Shown here in pieces: positions 38,301 through 48,978 of a stretch of 64,000 bases of DNA. Numbering within the stretch: the stretch's first letter is position 1; the number at the start of each line of letters is the position of its first letter. The notes beneath the pieces are model-generated. The model saw nothing but the letters and a program-made list of their open reading frames with translations. It ran no database searches and was not told the origin of the DNA. The stretch is from Cercis canadensis (taxonomy: Eukaryota > Streptophyta > Magnoliopsida > Fabales > Fabaceae). Both the position numbers and the translations under genes were made by a program. The stretch spans positions 53,847-117,846 of the forward strand of contig QAOA01006081.1 in the NCBI GenBank assembly GCA_003255065.1, in the 5' to 3' direction.

Positions 38301-41002
38301 TCTACTTGAGGAAAATGCTAAGGCAGTGAGGCAGCCACAAAGGAAACTCAATCCACTGATTCTGGATGTGGTCAAGAAGGAGATAACCAAACTTATTCAA
38401 ACTGAAATTATTTACTCAATCTCAGATAGCAAGTGAGTGAGCCCAGTGCAAGTTGTTCCAAAGAAGTTGGGAGTGACAGTGTTGAAGAACCAGCATGATG
38501 AGCTCATTCCCACTCGAGTTCAGAATAGCTGGAGGATTTGTATTGATTACAAATGGCTTAATCAGGCTATCCGCAAGGATCATTACCCACTTCCATTTAT
38601 TGATAAGATGTTGGAGCGACTGGCAGGAAAGTCCCACTATTGTTTTCTAGATGGATTCACTGGTTATTTCCAGATTCACATTGCACCGGAGGATCAGAAA
38701 AAGACCACATTTACCTGTCCCTTCGGCACCTTTGCATACCGGCGGATGCCATTTGGTCTTTGCAATGCCCCAAGTACTTTCTAACGTTGCATGATTAGTA
38801 TATTTTCTGATTTTATAGAGCATTGTATGGAAATATTCATGGATGATTTTACTGTATATGACTCTTCCTTTTATGATTGTCTATATAGCTTGTCTAGAGT
38901 TTTGCATAGGTATATAGAGACTAATCTTGTTCTGAATTTTGAAAAGTGTTATTTTATGGTAGAACAAGGTATAATCCTAGGACATGTAGTCTCTAGCAAA
39001 GGCTTAGAGGTAGATCCTGCTAAAATTGATGTTATTTCTTCTTTGTCTTACCCCGCATGCGTGTGGGAAGTTCGTTCATTTCTTAGTCATGCAGGATTCT
39101 ACCGGCGCTTCATTCATGATTTCAGCAAGATTGTCATCCCAATGTCCAACCTGCTGCAAAAGAATGTGGATTTCATTTTCAGCCAGTCTTGCAAAGATGC
39201 ATTTGATCACCTCAACAAGGCTCTCACTTCTACTCCCATCATCCGACCTCCTGACTGGATGGTGTCATTTGAGTTGATGTGTGATGCATCCAACTACGCA
39301 GTAGGAGCAGTCATTGCCCAGAGAGTTTGTAAGGCCCATCATGTAATTTACTATGCCTCAAGGACACTTGATTCTACCCAAGCGAACTACACTACAACCA
39401 AGAAAGAGCTTTTAACAATTGTCTTTTCTTTAGATAAATTTAGATCTTACTTGTTTTGTTCTCATGTTTTGATTTTTTTCTGACCATGCAGCACTCAAGT
39501 TCCTCTTGAAGAAACCATATGCCAAACCCAGATTGATCAGATAGATGCTCCTTCTCCAAGAGTTCAACCTTGAAATTAAGGATAGGAGTGGAGCAGAGAA
39601 TGTGATTGTTGACCACCTGAGCCGGATCGAGAGAGATTCTGATGAGCAGTTTCCCATTTATGATTCATTCCCTGACGAGCAGCTTTTAGGGCTGCATGGT
39701 GAGTTTCCCTGGTTTGCTGATATTGTTAATTATCTGGTTGCTCATGCTTTGCCTGCACACCTCACACGTGCAAAGATTAATAAATTTAAAAGTGATGCTA
39801 AATATTATGTGTGAGATGATCCTTATTTGTGAAGATTCTGTAGTAATCAGATAATTAGGAGATGTGTGTCTAACCATAAGTTTCATTTTGTGCTTACTTT
39901 TTGTCATTCATATGCCTAAGGAGGTCATTTTGGTCCTCAGAAAACAGCTAGGAAAGTATTAGATTCTGGTCTATATTGGTCCACTTTGTTTAATGATGCA
40001 TATGCCTTTTGTAAATCTTGTGAGCAATGCCAAAAATTAGGGAATATAACTTGTAGGAATGAGATGCCCCAACAACCTTTGTTGTTCTGTGAGCTTTTTG
40101 ATGTTTGGGGTATTAATTTTATGGATCCATTTATTGTTTCCTTTGGCTTTGTTTATATTCTGTTGGCTGTGGATTATGTTTCCAAGTGGGTGGAGGCTAT
40201 TCCCACCAGGACTAATGATTCTCATGTGGTTGTAGAATTTGTTAGATCACATATCTTTTGCAAGTTTGGCATACCCAGAGTGATAATCAGTGATCAAAGA
40301 TCACACTTCTGCAACCGACACATGAAGACCTTGCTGAGCAAGTATGGAGTTTTCCATAAGATTTCCACCCCTTACCATCCTCAAACGAATGACCAAGCCG
40401 AAATCTCTAATCGAGAGGTTAAGAGAATTTTGGAAAAAATTGTGAGGCCGGATAGAAATGATTGGAGTAAGAGGTTGGATGATGCTTTATGGGCATATCG
40501 GACCGCCTACAAGACACCTATAGGCATGTCGCCTTATAGGTTTATCTTTGGGAATGCGTGTCACTTACTAGTGGAGTTAGAACATTGGACGTATTGGGCA
40601 GTTAGGACTTGTAACATGGACATGGGACTAGTAGGAGTCGAAAGGAAGTTACAACTTTAAGAGTTAGAGGAACTCCGATTAAAGGCTTATGAGAACTCTC
40701 GGTTGTACAAAGAGAAGACTAAGGCCTTTCATGATAAGCTGATCCTTCGGAAGGAATTCCAAGTGGGGGAGAAATTGCTTCTATACAACTTTCGCCTTAA
40801 GTTGTGGTCAGGTAAATTGAGATCCCGATGAGAGGGACCTTTTGTTGTCACTAATATTTTTGCTTATGGTGTAGTTGAAATCCGAGATGTGACTACAGGG
40901 AAGACCTTCAAGGTCAATGGACATCGACTTAAAAAGTTCTATGGTGGAGATGAGAGTTTGGTTGAGGAAGTGGCTTTGAGTGATGCCATCTACCCGATTT
41001 GA
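35354..41002 (+). pseudogene. Athila-like gag-pol, decayed
   Basis: Gag has FHGLAGEDPHKHLKEFHVVC, WERFNRLCSSCPHHQIS and a knuckle-like CGICSCSSHYTDACP (35640-36660). Protease has MLDLGASINVMPKSVF with the DLGAS active-site variant (about 37420-37470). RT has RICIDYKWLNQAI and the FMDDF catalytic motif (38530-38850). RNase H has CDASNYAVGAVIAQ (about 39280). Integrase has CxxC near 40020, the catalytic acids in [17 protein letters not shown] and [11 protein letters not shown], and HPQT (39986-40660). No env-like frame follows. Stops interrupt it at 36080, 36136, 36664, 36823, 38434 and 38782, with frame breaks near 39480-39570. Most stops stand where the family has Gln or Trp. It is not functional. 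Confidence 0.88.
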
Positions 41003-42692
41003 TTGAGCTTCAGGTGAGTTCTTTCGGATTATGTTTCTGTTTTTGTTGTTCTTTCGGATTATGTTAATTTTCTGTTCTTGTTGTTTAGTTTTGTTCTGTT
41101 GATGTTTTTAATTCTGTTTGTTGGTTTTGTCTTACGTGTATGTTTTGTGTTTTATGTTATTCTTCCCTTTTCTGTTTGCTCTTTTGGTGTGGTTTAGCAT
41201 GTTTCAGATTCTGTTCACGATTCTTCTTGAGCTTCTGTGCAGAATTCTGGTTCGATATCATTTCTTGATTCGCTGTCCCACATTTTTCCTAGTTGTTTTC
41301 TATTCTGTTTTTTTATTTTGTTTTACTCTAATTCTACTCATCTTTTCATATTTCCCTTTTGTATTTTTCATAGCACTTTGAGAATTGTAGAATTTGTGAG
41401 CTTGAAGCAATTGTCATTTTGAAGTTTCTAGCATGGTTGAATAGATTTTTACATGTTTTAGTTAGCTAATTTGGTGATGGAATTTGATGTGATGGATTAA
41501 GTTTGATGGAGCATACCTAATGAGTTTTTGAACCTATTGTCATTCTATATTCATTTTTTGTGTGTATTGTGCTCATGATGTTTGTTACTTTAGAACTTGC
41601 TTTGCTTCTTTTTGAGACTACATTGTCATTTGTATGCATGAATATGATGAAGGCCATCTTTTATTCTTTCTAGCTAGATAGTCAAATAGTCTTCCTAACA
41701 TCATTTCCCTTGAGCCTATTTTTTTCATTCTTTCATTTAGCTCATTGCAAGTTTTGTAAAACCATGTTTCTATCTACCTTAGGGAGTATGAAAGCATTAG
41801 TTGATCAATTGATAAGTTCTATTTGTTCGGGACGGACAAAGTTCTAAGTGTGGGAGGGAGGATTTGTGAAATTTGAATGAAAGTGACTATATGAAATGTA
41901 AAGACAAAGAAATATTAGCCAAAAGAAAAAGAAAAGAAAATTCTGTTTAAAAAAAAATCAGAAAAAGAAAAATGCAAAGAAAAAGAGAAAAAAAAATATT
42001 GGTTTGCCTTCCAAAGAGAAAGAAGTCTGTAAAGAAAATTGCATAGAGCTTTTGGGTGTATTTTTGTGCTTATTGTTGGTTTTGACTCATCATTCCCAAT
42101 GTTCTCATGCTTTCTTTGGTTTTAATTTGCCATATCCATATTNGCTTTTGGGTATATTTTTGTGCTTATTGTTGGTTTTGACTCATCATTCCCAATGTTC
42201 TCATGCTTTCTTTGGTTTTAATTTGCCATATCCATATTTCATTCTTTCTTTTTTCTTGGTCATTGGCCCCATTACATATTTAAATAAAGTCATTCTAATT
42301 TGTGTATGTATGTGTTTAAAGTAGTGGATATTAGAAAATAAGCAAGCTTATGGTAGTGCAAATTGTCATGATGTGATTTGAGTGAAACAATAACCCCTTT
42401 AAACACTTGAAGGATTGAGAATGTATCTTGTGTGATGTTTTATCTTTCTTAGTTCTTCACTTCATTTGAATTCACCATGCTTGTTGATTGAAAGTGCAAT
42501 AAATAAATTCATGATTGTTTTGATTCTTTTAAATTCTTGATTGTTCTTCTTGCTCACTTAACTTTTTCATTATTGGAAGTTGTTGTTGAGAAATGATCTC
42601 TTAGTAGTCTTAGTTGTTTTAGTTGTTTTCCTTCTTTCCTAGTTTTAACTCTAGTTTGCCCGAGACGTGCAAAGGATAAATGTTGAGGGATT
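41003..42692 (+). other. Non-coding 3' part of the Athila-like element, with an N duplication
   Basis: T-rich sequence gives hydrophobic frames with no family match, so I do not call an envelope gene. Bases 42048-42142 and 42144-42238 are a 95-bp direct duplication around the N at 42143, again an assembly-join pattern. A purine-rich stretch just before 42693 (ggataaatgttgagggat) is a weak polypurine tract. Confidence 0.6.
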
Positions 42693-44147
42693 TGATGAAC
42701 AATTTTTTTATATATGAATTAATTCTAATTTTTAACTTCCTAATCTTATTTTGGGCTTATTTGATTGGGCTTGGGTCATATTTCATTAATTAGGTTCAAA
42801 TAGTGCTTAAATGTGTTTTTCAGCACTATTAGAGTTTTGACACTATTCTGTATTTCGGTTATATCTTTAGTTCTGTATATCTAAAATTTTTTATTCTTAC
42901 CTTGTAGGAAAACTAAGAGGATTATCTATAACTTTCATTCAGACATCCAAGGCCAATTTAGACGTTCAGTGGGTCAAATTTAACTCGGAAGTAAGAATAG
43001 AGTTGCTGCCGCTGGATCCTGACCCGCATGCAGTGTTTAGATCATAACTTGTGCTGTACATGTTGTATGGACTTGAAACTAGTCCCATTGGAAATCTAAG
43101 GCGCATGGCTTCAATTGTTATGAAGGCCAGTTCAACAAATTATGAAGTTAAAATAGTCTTATTTCTTGTAGAAAATGGCTGATTAGTTAAGAGACTTATA
43201 TGGACTTAGATAGACTTAAATGAGTTTAACTTCCTCAATTCAGGCCTAATTAGGCCCAAACCAGAGTCCATTTGAAGCTGAGGTCCAGAGATTTAAACTA
43301 GGTTAGGGGTAAATTAGGTGTGCATGAAAGTTAAGAAGTTATAAGCAGAGAAAGGAGGCAGAGGAGTTATTAATTCTAGACTAGGCAGCTTTTGTTTTAT
43401 CTCTTGAAAAGTTTGGAGCTCTTTGATTTATGACTGCACTTCTCCATTGGAGCTTGGATTTCATAACCATGGAGGAGTAAAATCCTTGTAACCAAGTTAG
43501 ACTCCTGATTAAATTCGGTTTTAATTTTGAGATTATGTTGTTAATTGGATTAAACTTAATGCAATTTCTTCCTTTTTGAATTTCTGTCTTGCTTTAATCT
43601 TTGTATGAATTCATTGAGATATTTGTGATTTATATGGATATTGAAGTAAGAAATAGAATTTAGATTGATCAATCTTTAATCTGTGGTTAAAATTCAAAGA
43701 AGCTATGTTATGTTAATTGATGTTCGATTTTTAGATAAATCACTAATTATTTAGTCTTTGTGATTACAAGATTAGTGATTATATGTGGTTAATCGAATTC
43801 TAAGTGATAACTTAGTAGGAATAATTAGTTACAATTAGAGATTTCGGTTGTGATTAAACTCAATTAGCATTGCTACATTAAGACTTAATCACTCGTGTTA
43901 ATCTAGGATGAATCAAACCGATTTTTGATGGATGTATAGCTAGGTTATACCTTTAATCAACTACATTAATCTTTGTTTAATTCTGCAATTTACTATTATA
44001 ATCTTGTTTCAAAAATCCTCTATTTTTAACTTAAAATTATTGATTACACATTGCATTCCTTGTGAGACAAATCCAGATTATGCCCTCTATTGCATTCTAA
44101 TTAGGGGATTCGGTTTAATTTAATTGGTTAAGCGACAGCACCAATCA
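42693..44147 (+). repeat. 3' LTR of the Athila-like element (1455 bp)
   Basis: Starts tgatgaac and ends gcaccaatca. It aligns with 31814-32639 and with 33292-34396. Scattered differences between the LTRs indicate an old insertion, but divergence was not computed. Confidence 0.85.
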
Positions 44148-45689
44148 GACATCCATAGAGGACTGAGAGGCTTATTGATGATTTCTAAGGCCAAGAACAT
44201 GGTTAATAATTGAATTGATCATTAGAAATCAATGATGGATTAAAATCAGAATTAGTTAAGACTTGGATTTGTTGTTTTCACTAAAGTTTACCACTTATAA
44301 TTAATTTCTGTTAAACACTTAAACAAACAAAATCCCTTGTTTATATGTTCTTAAAACTGATTCACTAAATAGAATAATCATTTGGTTCGACCTAGGGTTG
44401 CCTTATGCTACAAGTAGCTTAGGTAAACCGACCTTAAACTTTCATTAATTTGAGGAGCCTCGGCAGCTCATCATATATACGGGAATCTCTCCCAGACCCA
44501 ACACTGGAGCAAAAAATAGCATCCTGCGAAGTTATCAGCTTCCTCAAGAGAAGTCATGCAAAGACTTCTATAAAGATAAGCAAGACAAGCTGATCCCCAG
44601 CTGAATGTCCCAGCCTCATCCTAATTTTCTAACAACTTTAAATACATAACATGTACACAATTGCCACTACGATCAAGCATCAGCCACATGCCAATTAAAC
44701 ACAATATATGTGCTCTTGCAAATTGTTGTACTACGTTATCTGTAGCATCATTTGGGCATTGACTAAATGTCCGTGAAAGCCAGCTCAGTTTCAGTCTTCC
44801 TCCAGCTAAGGCTGAATCAGGTGGAGTTACGCCAAGCAATTCCCGACAAAGATCACTCCATATGTAACCAGTATACTCGGATACTGCTTCCCCATCAACA
44901 GGAAGACCAAGTAACACCTCTACATCTTGCAAGGTGATAGTACACTCACCGCAAGATATATGAAATGTATGTGTTTCGGACCTCCAAAGTTCAACTAATG
45001 CAAAAATTAACTGGACATCAATATGAGCAGGTTCTATTTCTGCAACCCCACTAAAACTTGTCATTCTCACGTATTCCATAACTTGATCATTAGGTCTGAA
45101 TATTACTATGAGATCGAGGACGCAACTCTATATTAACTTGTATACAAATTACAATAGTTTGTAACAAATTTACAATAATATAAAAAATTCTACAAATTCA
45201 AAATACTCTAACAAAAATATTTATAAATTACTTACTCCAGTATTTCATACTTTTGTTGATATGTGATTATTTTGTTCAGTCAACAGAGTAGGATCTTGTG
45301 GTCCTGGTACTACAACTTCATCTGCCATAAATGTACACTAAAAAGATAAAAATTAACTTCTAGTACAATGGATACAAAAATAAAAATAGTTAATCAAAGT
45401 AACAAGAAAAAAAAAATTATAGCTCAACAAGAGGAAGAACAAGCAGCAAAGAAGTAAAGAAGAGAAGCAAAGAAGTAAAAAAGAGAAGCAAGGAAGCAGA
45501 GAATAACAAAGAAGCAGAATGACTAGCAAGAGGAACTCGGAAGGGAAAGGCGGAGGAAGAGGGGATAAAAAGGCAAAAAAAATTGCCACGTGTCACGTCT
45601 CCGTTCGGCCTTCAAATGGCTCACTAGGGAGCTGACATGTGGCACTGCAGGATTCAATTTTCGCCGGTCAAACACGCAAAGCTTGACAT

Positions 45690-45908
45690 GTAAGACAAGG
45701 AGAGACACGCCGTGGGCCCCACGGCGCGTCTAGTCACCATGCGTCGCAGGAGCCACGGCGCGTCCTATGGGCCCCGCGCCTGCCATAATTGTTTTTTTTT
45801 TTTTAATTTTTAAATTTTTTACAAAATGTATTATTTACGTAAATAAGTTTTTGATTACACCATTTTAGCATTTAAGTTTCCTTTCTGCATTTATTCGGTC
45901 AAAGTGCC
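45690..45908 (-). repeat. Right terminal inverted repeat of the MULE
   Basis: Reverse complement of the left TIR, including the GC-rich near-palindrome at 45703-45731. The right arm between here and the PMD ATG (45328) is AT-rich and would be the PMD gene promoter. Its short minus-strand frames are not convincing. Confidence 0.88.
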
Positions 45909-45917
45909 AATTTTCTT

Positions 45918-46836
45918 ATTTATTTTTATTATTATTTTTTTGGTTGGCTATTATTTCTTTTTATAGCAACTACTACATTGTTGTTCGGCAAATCAATCAC
46001 GCACGGCAACTGTAGTTGGAGTAGGATACAGTAATCAAAATGCTCAGGGCGATCTTCTCCTTTCGCGTCTCTGCTGGCTCGCCGACGCTCTCTCATTCAC
46101 TCTGACTGACTCTACTATTTTTAGAAGGCGCACATTTTCTTTCGATTGTAGATTCTCTATTTGGCTTTTGGTTCTTTGCTGACTTTTTTGAGTTAAGGAT
46201 CTAAGAAAATTTGAAACTCTTTTTCCTTTTCCCTTCTCCAATTTGACTTGCTTCTTTCCCTGTGAACTTCGAAGATGTCTCTTTACTTTCTTGCGTGATT
46301 AATGACTGGGCTAACTTTAGTCGTCTTCATTTCTCACTTGGAATGAATGGATAGCCCCTCTTATCCGCTGAATTGCGTTTTTTCCCCAGTGGAAAAAATA
46401 GAACAAAAGAACATATTTTCTTTTAGTTGATACTTATTTTCAATGGAAAGTATATGTGCTCCATTTGATTAACAATGAAGTATATTGAGCAAAAGTTATA
46501 AAATCTGTATTGTCTTTTTTTATTTTAATTTTTGTAATGCTCGTGTCTGCTAATAATATGGTGACTACAATTTGAGGGTTTGTATTTCATGTCCCTTTCG
46601 GCTTTTCCTCTTTGCAATTTCAGTCGATAATTTCTCCAGTTCATTTCCTGACCAATTAGAGAATATGCGATCAGAAATAATTGTTCTTTCGCATACAATT
46701 GCAGTTGATAATTTCTGGACTTCATACCATTGAAGAAACAAGTATCTTATTTGGGATGAAATGGTGAAGGGTGTTTGTCTGGTAGCTGCATGATACATAC
46801 AAGCATATTTCTCTGCAAAAAAGGCTGAAACTTGTT
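45918..46836 (+). other. 5' flank and probable 5' untranslated region of the LETM1-like gene
   Basis: No other gene is seen. CT-rich sequence at 46040-46120 and 46220-46270 is typical of plant leader regions, and a leader intron is possible. The MULE border lies 928 bp upstream of the LETM1 ATG, so the element replaced or displaced the upstream promoter sequence. Confidence 0.45.
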
Positions 46837-48466
46837 ATGGCTTCAAGAGTAATTTTGCGGAGGAAGAGATGCCTCTTCAATGCCCTGAATCAGCCTACTC
46901 GTTTTATTAATGGATTCTCAAGTTTTGGGCATGGGCAACCGTCCGAATCTAGTGATTTACAAGGTTTGAGTTGGATTTCCCGTCATCTATCTGAACCTAC
47001 TGGTTGTAGACTAGAAAAAAAATTATTTTCCGTCAGCAACGATGATCAGTCAGCTTGTATTGCTTCGAGTTTTCTTTTGCATAAGCCCTCTAGAGTTCCA
47101 ACTTTTGGACATAGAATTGAGAAAACAGATTTTGTTTCTCTTTCAAGATCTGGGTGGGTGTCCCAATGTTCCCGCCATATTTCTACGGCTGCTGCTGATC
47201 AACCCGAACTAGGTAACGGTAATGGTGGTAATGGTGGAAATGACCAATCGGCTGTTAAACAGAAGAAGGAAGCTTCACCAGAGGAGTGTGATGAAGCTGT
47301 TCAAGGTTTGAGTACAGTAAAAGCAAAAGCTAAGGCCAAACAGTTGCAAGAATCTGATAAGAGTGCTCAATCTATTATAAAGAGATTATGGGCTAAAATT
47401 CTGGGTTTTGGTCCAGCTTTAAGGGCTATTGCGTCTATGAGCAGGTTTAAAATTTACTACCCATTGTTTTGTGCGTGATATAAATATGTCTCTAAGACTT
47501 ATCTGATATTCCATTACTTAGGGAGGACTGGGCAAAAAAAATGTTTCATTGGAGGGATGAATTTAAATCTACCCTGCAACACTACTGGTTTGGGACCAAA
47601 CTACTTTGGGCTGATATTAGGATCAGCTCCAGATTATTGTTGAAACTTGCCAGTGGGAAGGGTCTATCTAGAAGGGAGCGGCAACAACTCACACGGACCA
47701 CAGCTGATATTTTCAGGCTAGTTCCCTTCGCCGTATTTGTTATAGTTCCATTCATGGAGTTCTTGTTGCCAGTATTCCTGAAATTGTTTCCCAACATGTT
47801 ACCTTCAACTTTCCAGGACAAGATGAAAGAACAGGTAAATATCATTTTCCTCATCAAAGGATAATCTTAACTGCTGCTTGTGCTTTGTTTTCATTCTCAA
47901 TTTTGGAAAAGCTTAACTTGTAGGAGGCATTGAAAAGAAGGTTAAATGCAAGAATAGAATATGCCAAGTTTCTTCAGGATACTGTAAAAGAAATGGCAAA
48001 GGAAATTCAGAACTCGCGAAGTGGAGAAATTAAAAAGACAGCAGAAGATCTTGATGAATTTATGAACAAGGTGCGCCCTGTTCGTCCTTTTCATTAACAA
48101 AAAAGATTGTATTATATTTTAGCTGCCCTTCCATGGGAATATCTGTACTTATTATGCTATTGAAACAGGTCAGAACAGGTGCCAGCGTTTCCAATGATGA
48201 AATTTTAGGCTTTGCCAAATTATTTAATGATGAGCTCACGTTGGATAACATTAGCAGGTTGATGTTTCTAACATTTCCTATGTCCAAGTTCTTGTGCTAT
48301 CCAGTTATACATCTTATATTTTGGGGTGCCATTTTTGGTTATTTGGTAACATGTTCTTTGGTTGTGGAAACAGGCCTCGCTTGGTAAATATGTGCAAGTA
48401 TATGGGTATCAGCCCATATGGAACTGATGCATATTTGCGTTACATGCTTCGGAAAAGACTACAACA
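46837..48466 (+). CDS. LETM1: LETM1-like mitochondrial inner-membrane protein (5' six exons)
   Basis: LETM1 proteins are mitochondrial cation/proton exchangers needed for K+ and Ca2+ balance and translation in mitochondria. Exons: 46837-47444, 47522-47834, 47924-48070, 48169-48257 and 48374-48466, all joining in phase; a further leader exon is possible. The N-terminus ([12 protein letters not shown]) is basic and fits a mitochondrial presequence. The domain shows [40 protein letters not shown], a membrane segment ([20 protein letters not shown]), [32 protein letters not shown] and [20 protein letters not shown]. The last donor at 48467 is normal, but the following exons (second half of the LETM1 domain, coiled coil, EF hands) are not in the window. 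Retroelements fill the sequence up to 64000. It is either a giant intron or a broken gene. I count five clear coding exons; the summary's six includes the expected leader exon. Confidence 0.88.
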
Positions 48467-48656
48467 GTAAGATATATTTATTCTTTTTTTTTTCTTGGAA
48501 AATTTTAATTTCTGATGTATTTTTTGCTCTTGTACATTAGGTTGAAGGAGTTTTCATTTTATGCTATGTGATCAGAAGTTTCTTCTTTACTAGTTTAGAT
48601 AAGAATATTTTATCGCCGTTACTGCAGATTTCTTATGTTATGTCATCACTAGTTTT

Positions 48657-48978
48657 CCACCAGGCTGAAGGAGATTTTGGGAGGTTTTATTTCAGAAAAT
48701 CAGTATGCCTTCATAGTTAGGAGTCTCAGATTCCACTTTGTGGCAAATTAAGTGGTTGATGATGTCCAAAAAAAATTGGGGACATGGTTTAGTTTTTAAG
48801 TCAGACTTCAAGAAAGCTTATGATTGAGGTAGTGGGCGATTCTTTGTTAAGGTCTTGGATAGGTTTGAATCTAGGTGGAGGAGATGGATTTAATGGTTCC
48901 TTTCAACTGTCAGCTCTTTTTCATGTTTTGGTGGTTGTAATGGTGAACCTAAGTTATAGTTGAACAATAAAGGTTCTA
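48657..48978 (+). mobile_element. LINE reverse-transcriptase fragment
   Basis: The decoded sequence reads RLKEILGGFISENQYAFIV, then VANxVVDDVQKK, then an FKxDFxKAYD-like block, with stops and frame breaks. This is the RT region of plant LINEs (LKxVLxxxISxxQxAFVxGR). It ends at the copia LTR border. It lies in what would be the next LETM1 intron. Confidence 0.65.

Larger units (their letters stand above)
31814..44147 (+). mobile_element. Athila-like Ty3/gypsy LTR retrotransposon nested in the solo LTR
   Basis: The element starts tgataaatag (31814) and ends gcaccaatca (44147), with the 5-bp direct repeat gacat at 31809-31813 and 44148-44152. Order: 5' LTR, a primer site of tRNA-Asp type, a repeat-rich leader, gag-pol (35354-41002), a 1.7 kb non-coding 3' part and the 3' LTR (42693-44147). 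Protease, RT, RNase H and integrase come in the Ty3/gypsy order with Athila-type protease sequence. The stretch 32164-35046 contains a duplicated LTR-leader segment around an N, so the true element is shorter than it appears. Many stops make it inactive. Confidence 0.87.
30705..44473 (+). mobile_element. Solo LTR (about 1.43 kb) inserted in the PMD gene, itself interrupted
   Basis: The + strand runs from tgatgaacacac (30705) to ggcagctcatca (44473), flanked by the 5-bp direct repeat tatat (30700-30704 and 44474-44478). The termini are TG...CA inside a longer TGATGA/TCATCA inverted pair. No internal domains belong to it, so it is a solo LTR. It is cut after 31813 by the gypsy element that ends at 44147. 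The antisense fragment at 24858-25363 shows the uninterrupted sequence across the cut. Parts resemble the LTR of the nested gypsy element (cttgtaggaaagctgagag, ttatctacaacttttattca), so the two are related families. Confidence 0.87.
28738..45328 (-). pseudogene. Plant mobile domain (PMD) gene of the MULE, split by nested LTR elements
   Basis: PMD proteins include Arabidopsis MAIN and MAIL1, which act in silencing, and many transposon-encoded copies; the role in the element is unknown. Minus strand, N to C: first exon 45328-45236 (MADEVVVPGPQDPTLLTEQN); second exon about 45130-44479, with WRSETHTFHISCGECTITLQ, VEVLLGLPVDG, SWLSRTFSQCP and then ERFPYI. The solo LTR insertion (30705-44473) cuts here, and the coding sequence resumes at 30699 with APRRKERDLTGPLAS. 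Next come DWTNIIYGADQNGYRRAFDL (about 30415-30330), VWQPYTRVLMARLPNYC, CYHIVEYHNLDRVLRQF (about 30240-30040), DEPFGVDPDYIAWYSRITRR (about 29960-29880), a Gln/Gly repeat tail and a final open part down to 28738. Several stops are present (for example TAG after KLLEN). It converges with the transposase gene. Confidence 0.85.
24458..45908. mobile_element. 21.45 kb Mutator-like element (MULE) with transposase and plant mobile domain gene
   Basis: The left end starts ggcactttgaccgaataaat and the right end is its reverse complement. A perfect 9-bp direct repeat, aattttctt, flanks the element at 24449-24457 and 45909-45917. Nine-base target duplications are the hallmark of Mutator insertion. Inside, in order: left TIR, an antisense LTR fragment, a decayed MULE transposase (+), the C-terminal part of a plant mobile domain gene (-), a solo LTR split by a gypsy element, the N-terminal PMD exons (-) and the right TIR. 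Without the 13.8 kb nested insertion and the assembly duplications, the original element was about 7 kb. Both genes carry many stops, so it is no longer autonomous. Confidence 0.9.

Noticed and set aside
41118..41422. Hydrophobic frame after the Athila pol, possible envelope-like gene
   Set aside because: The sequence is T-rich, the hydrophobicity follows from composition, and there is no start context, processing site or family-like motif.
45353..45708. Minus-strand Leu/Phe-rich frame near the right MULE TIR
   Set aside because: It comes from AAG/AAC-rich repeats on the other strand, and the PMD start lies just downstream at 45328.
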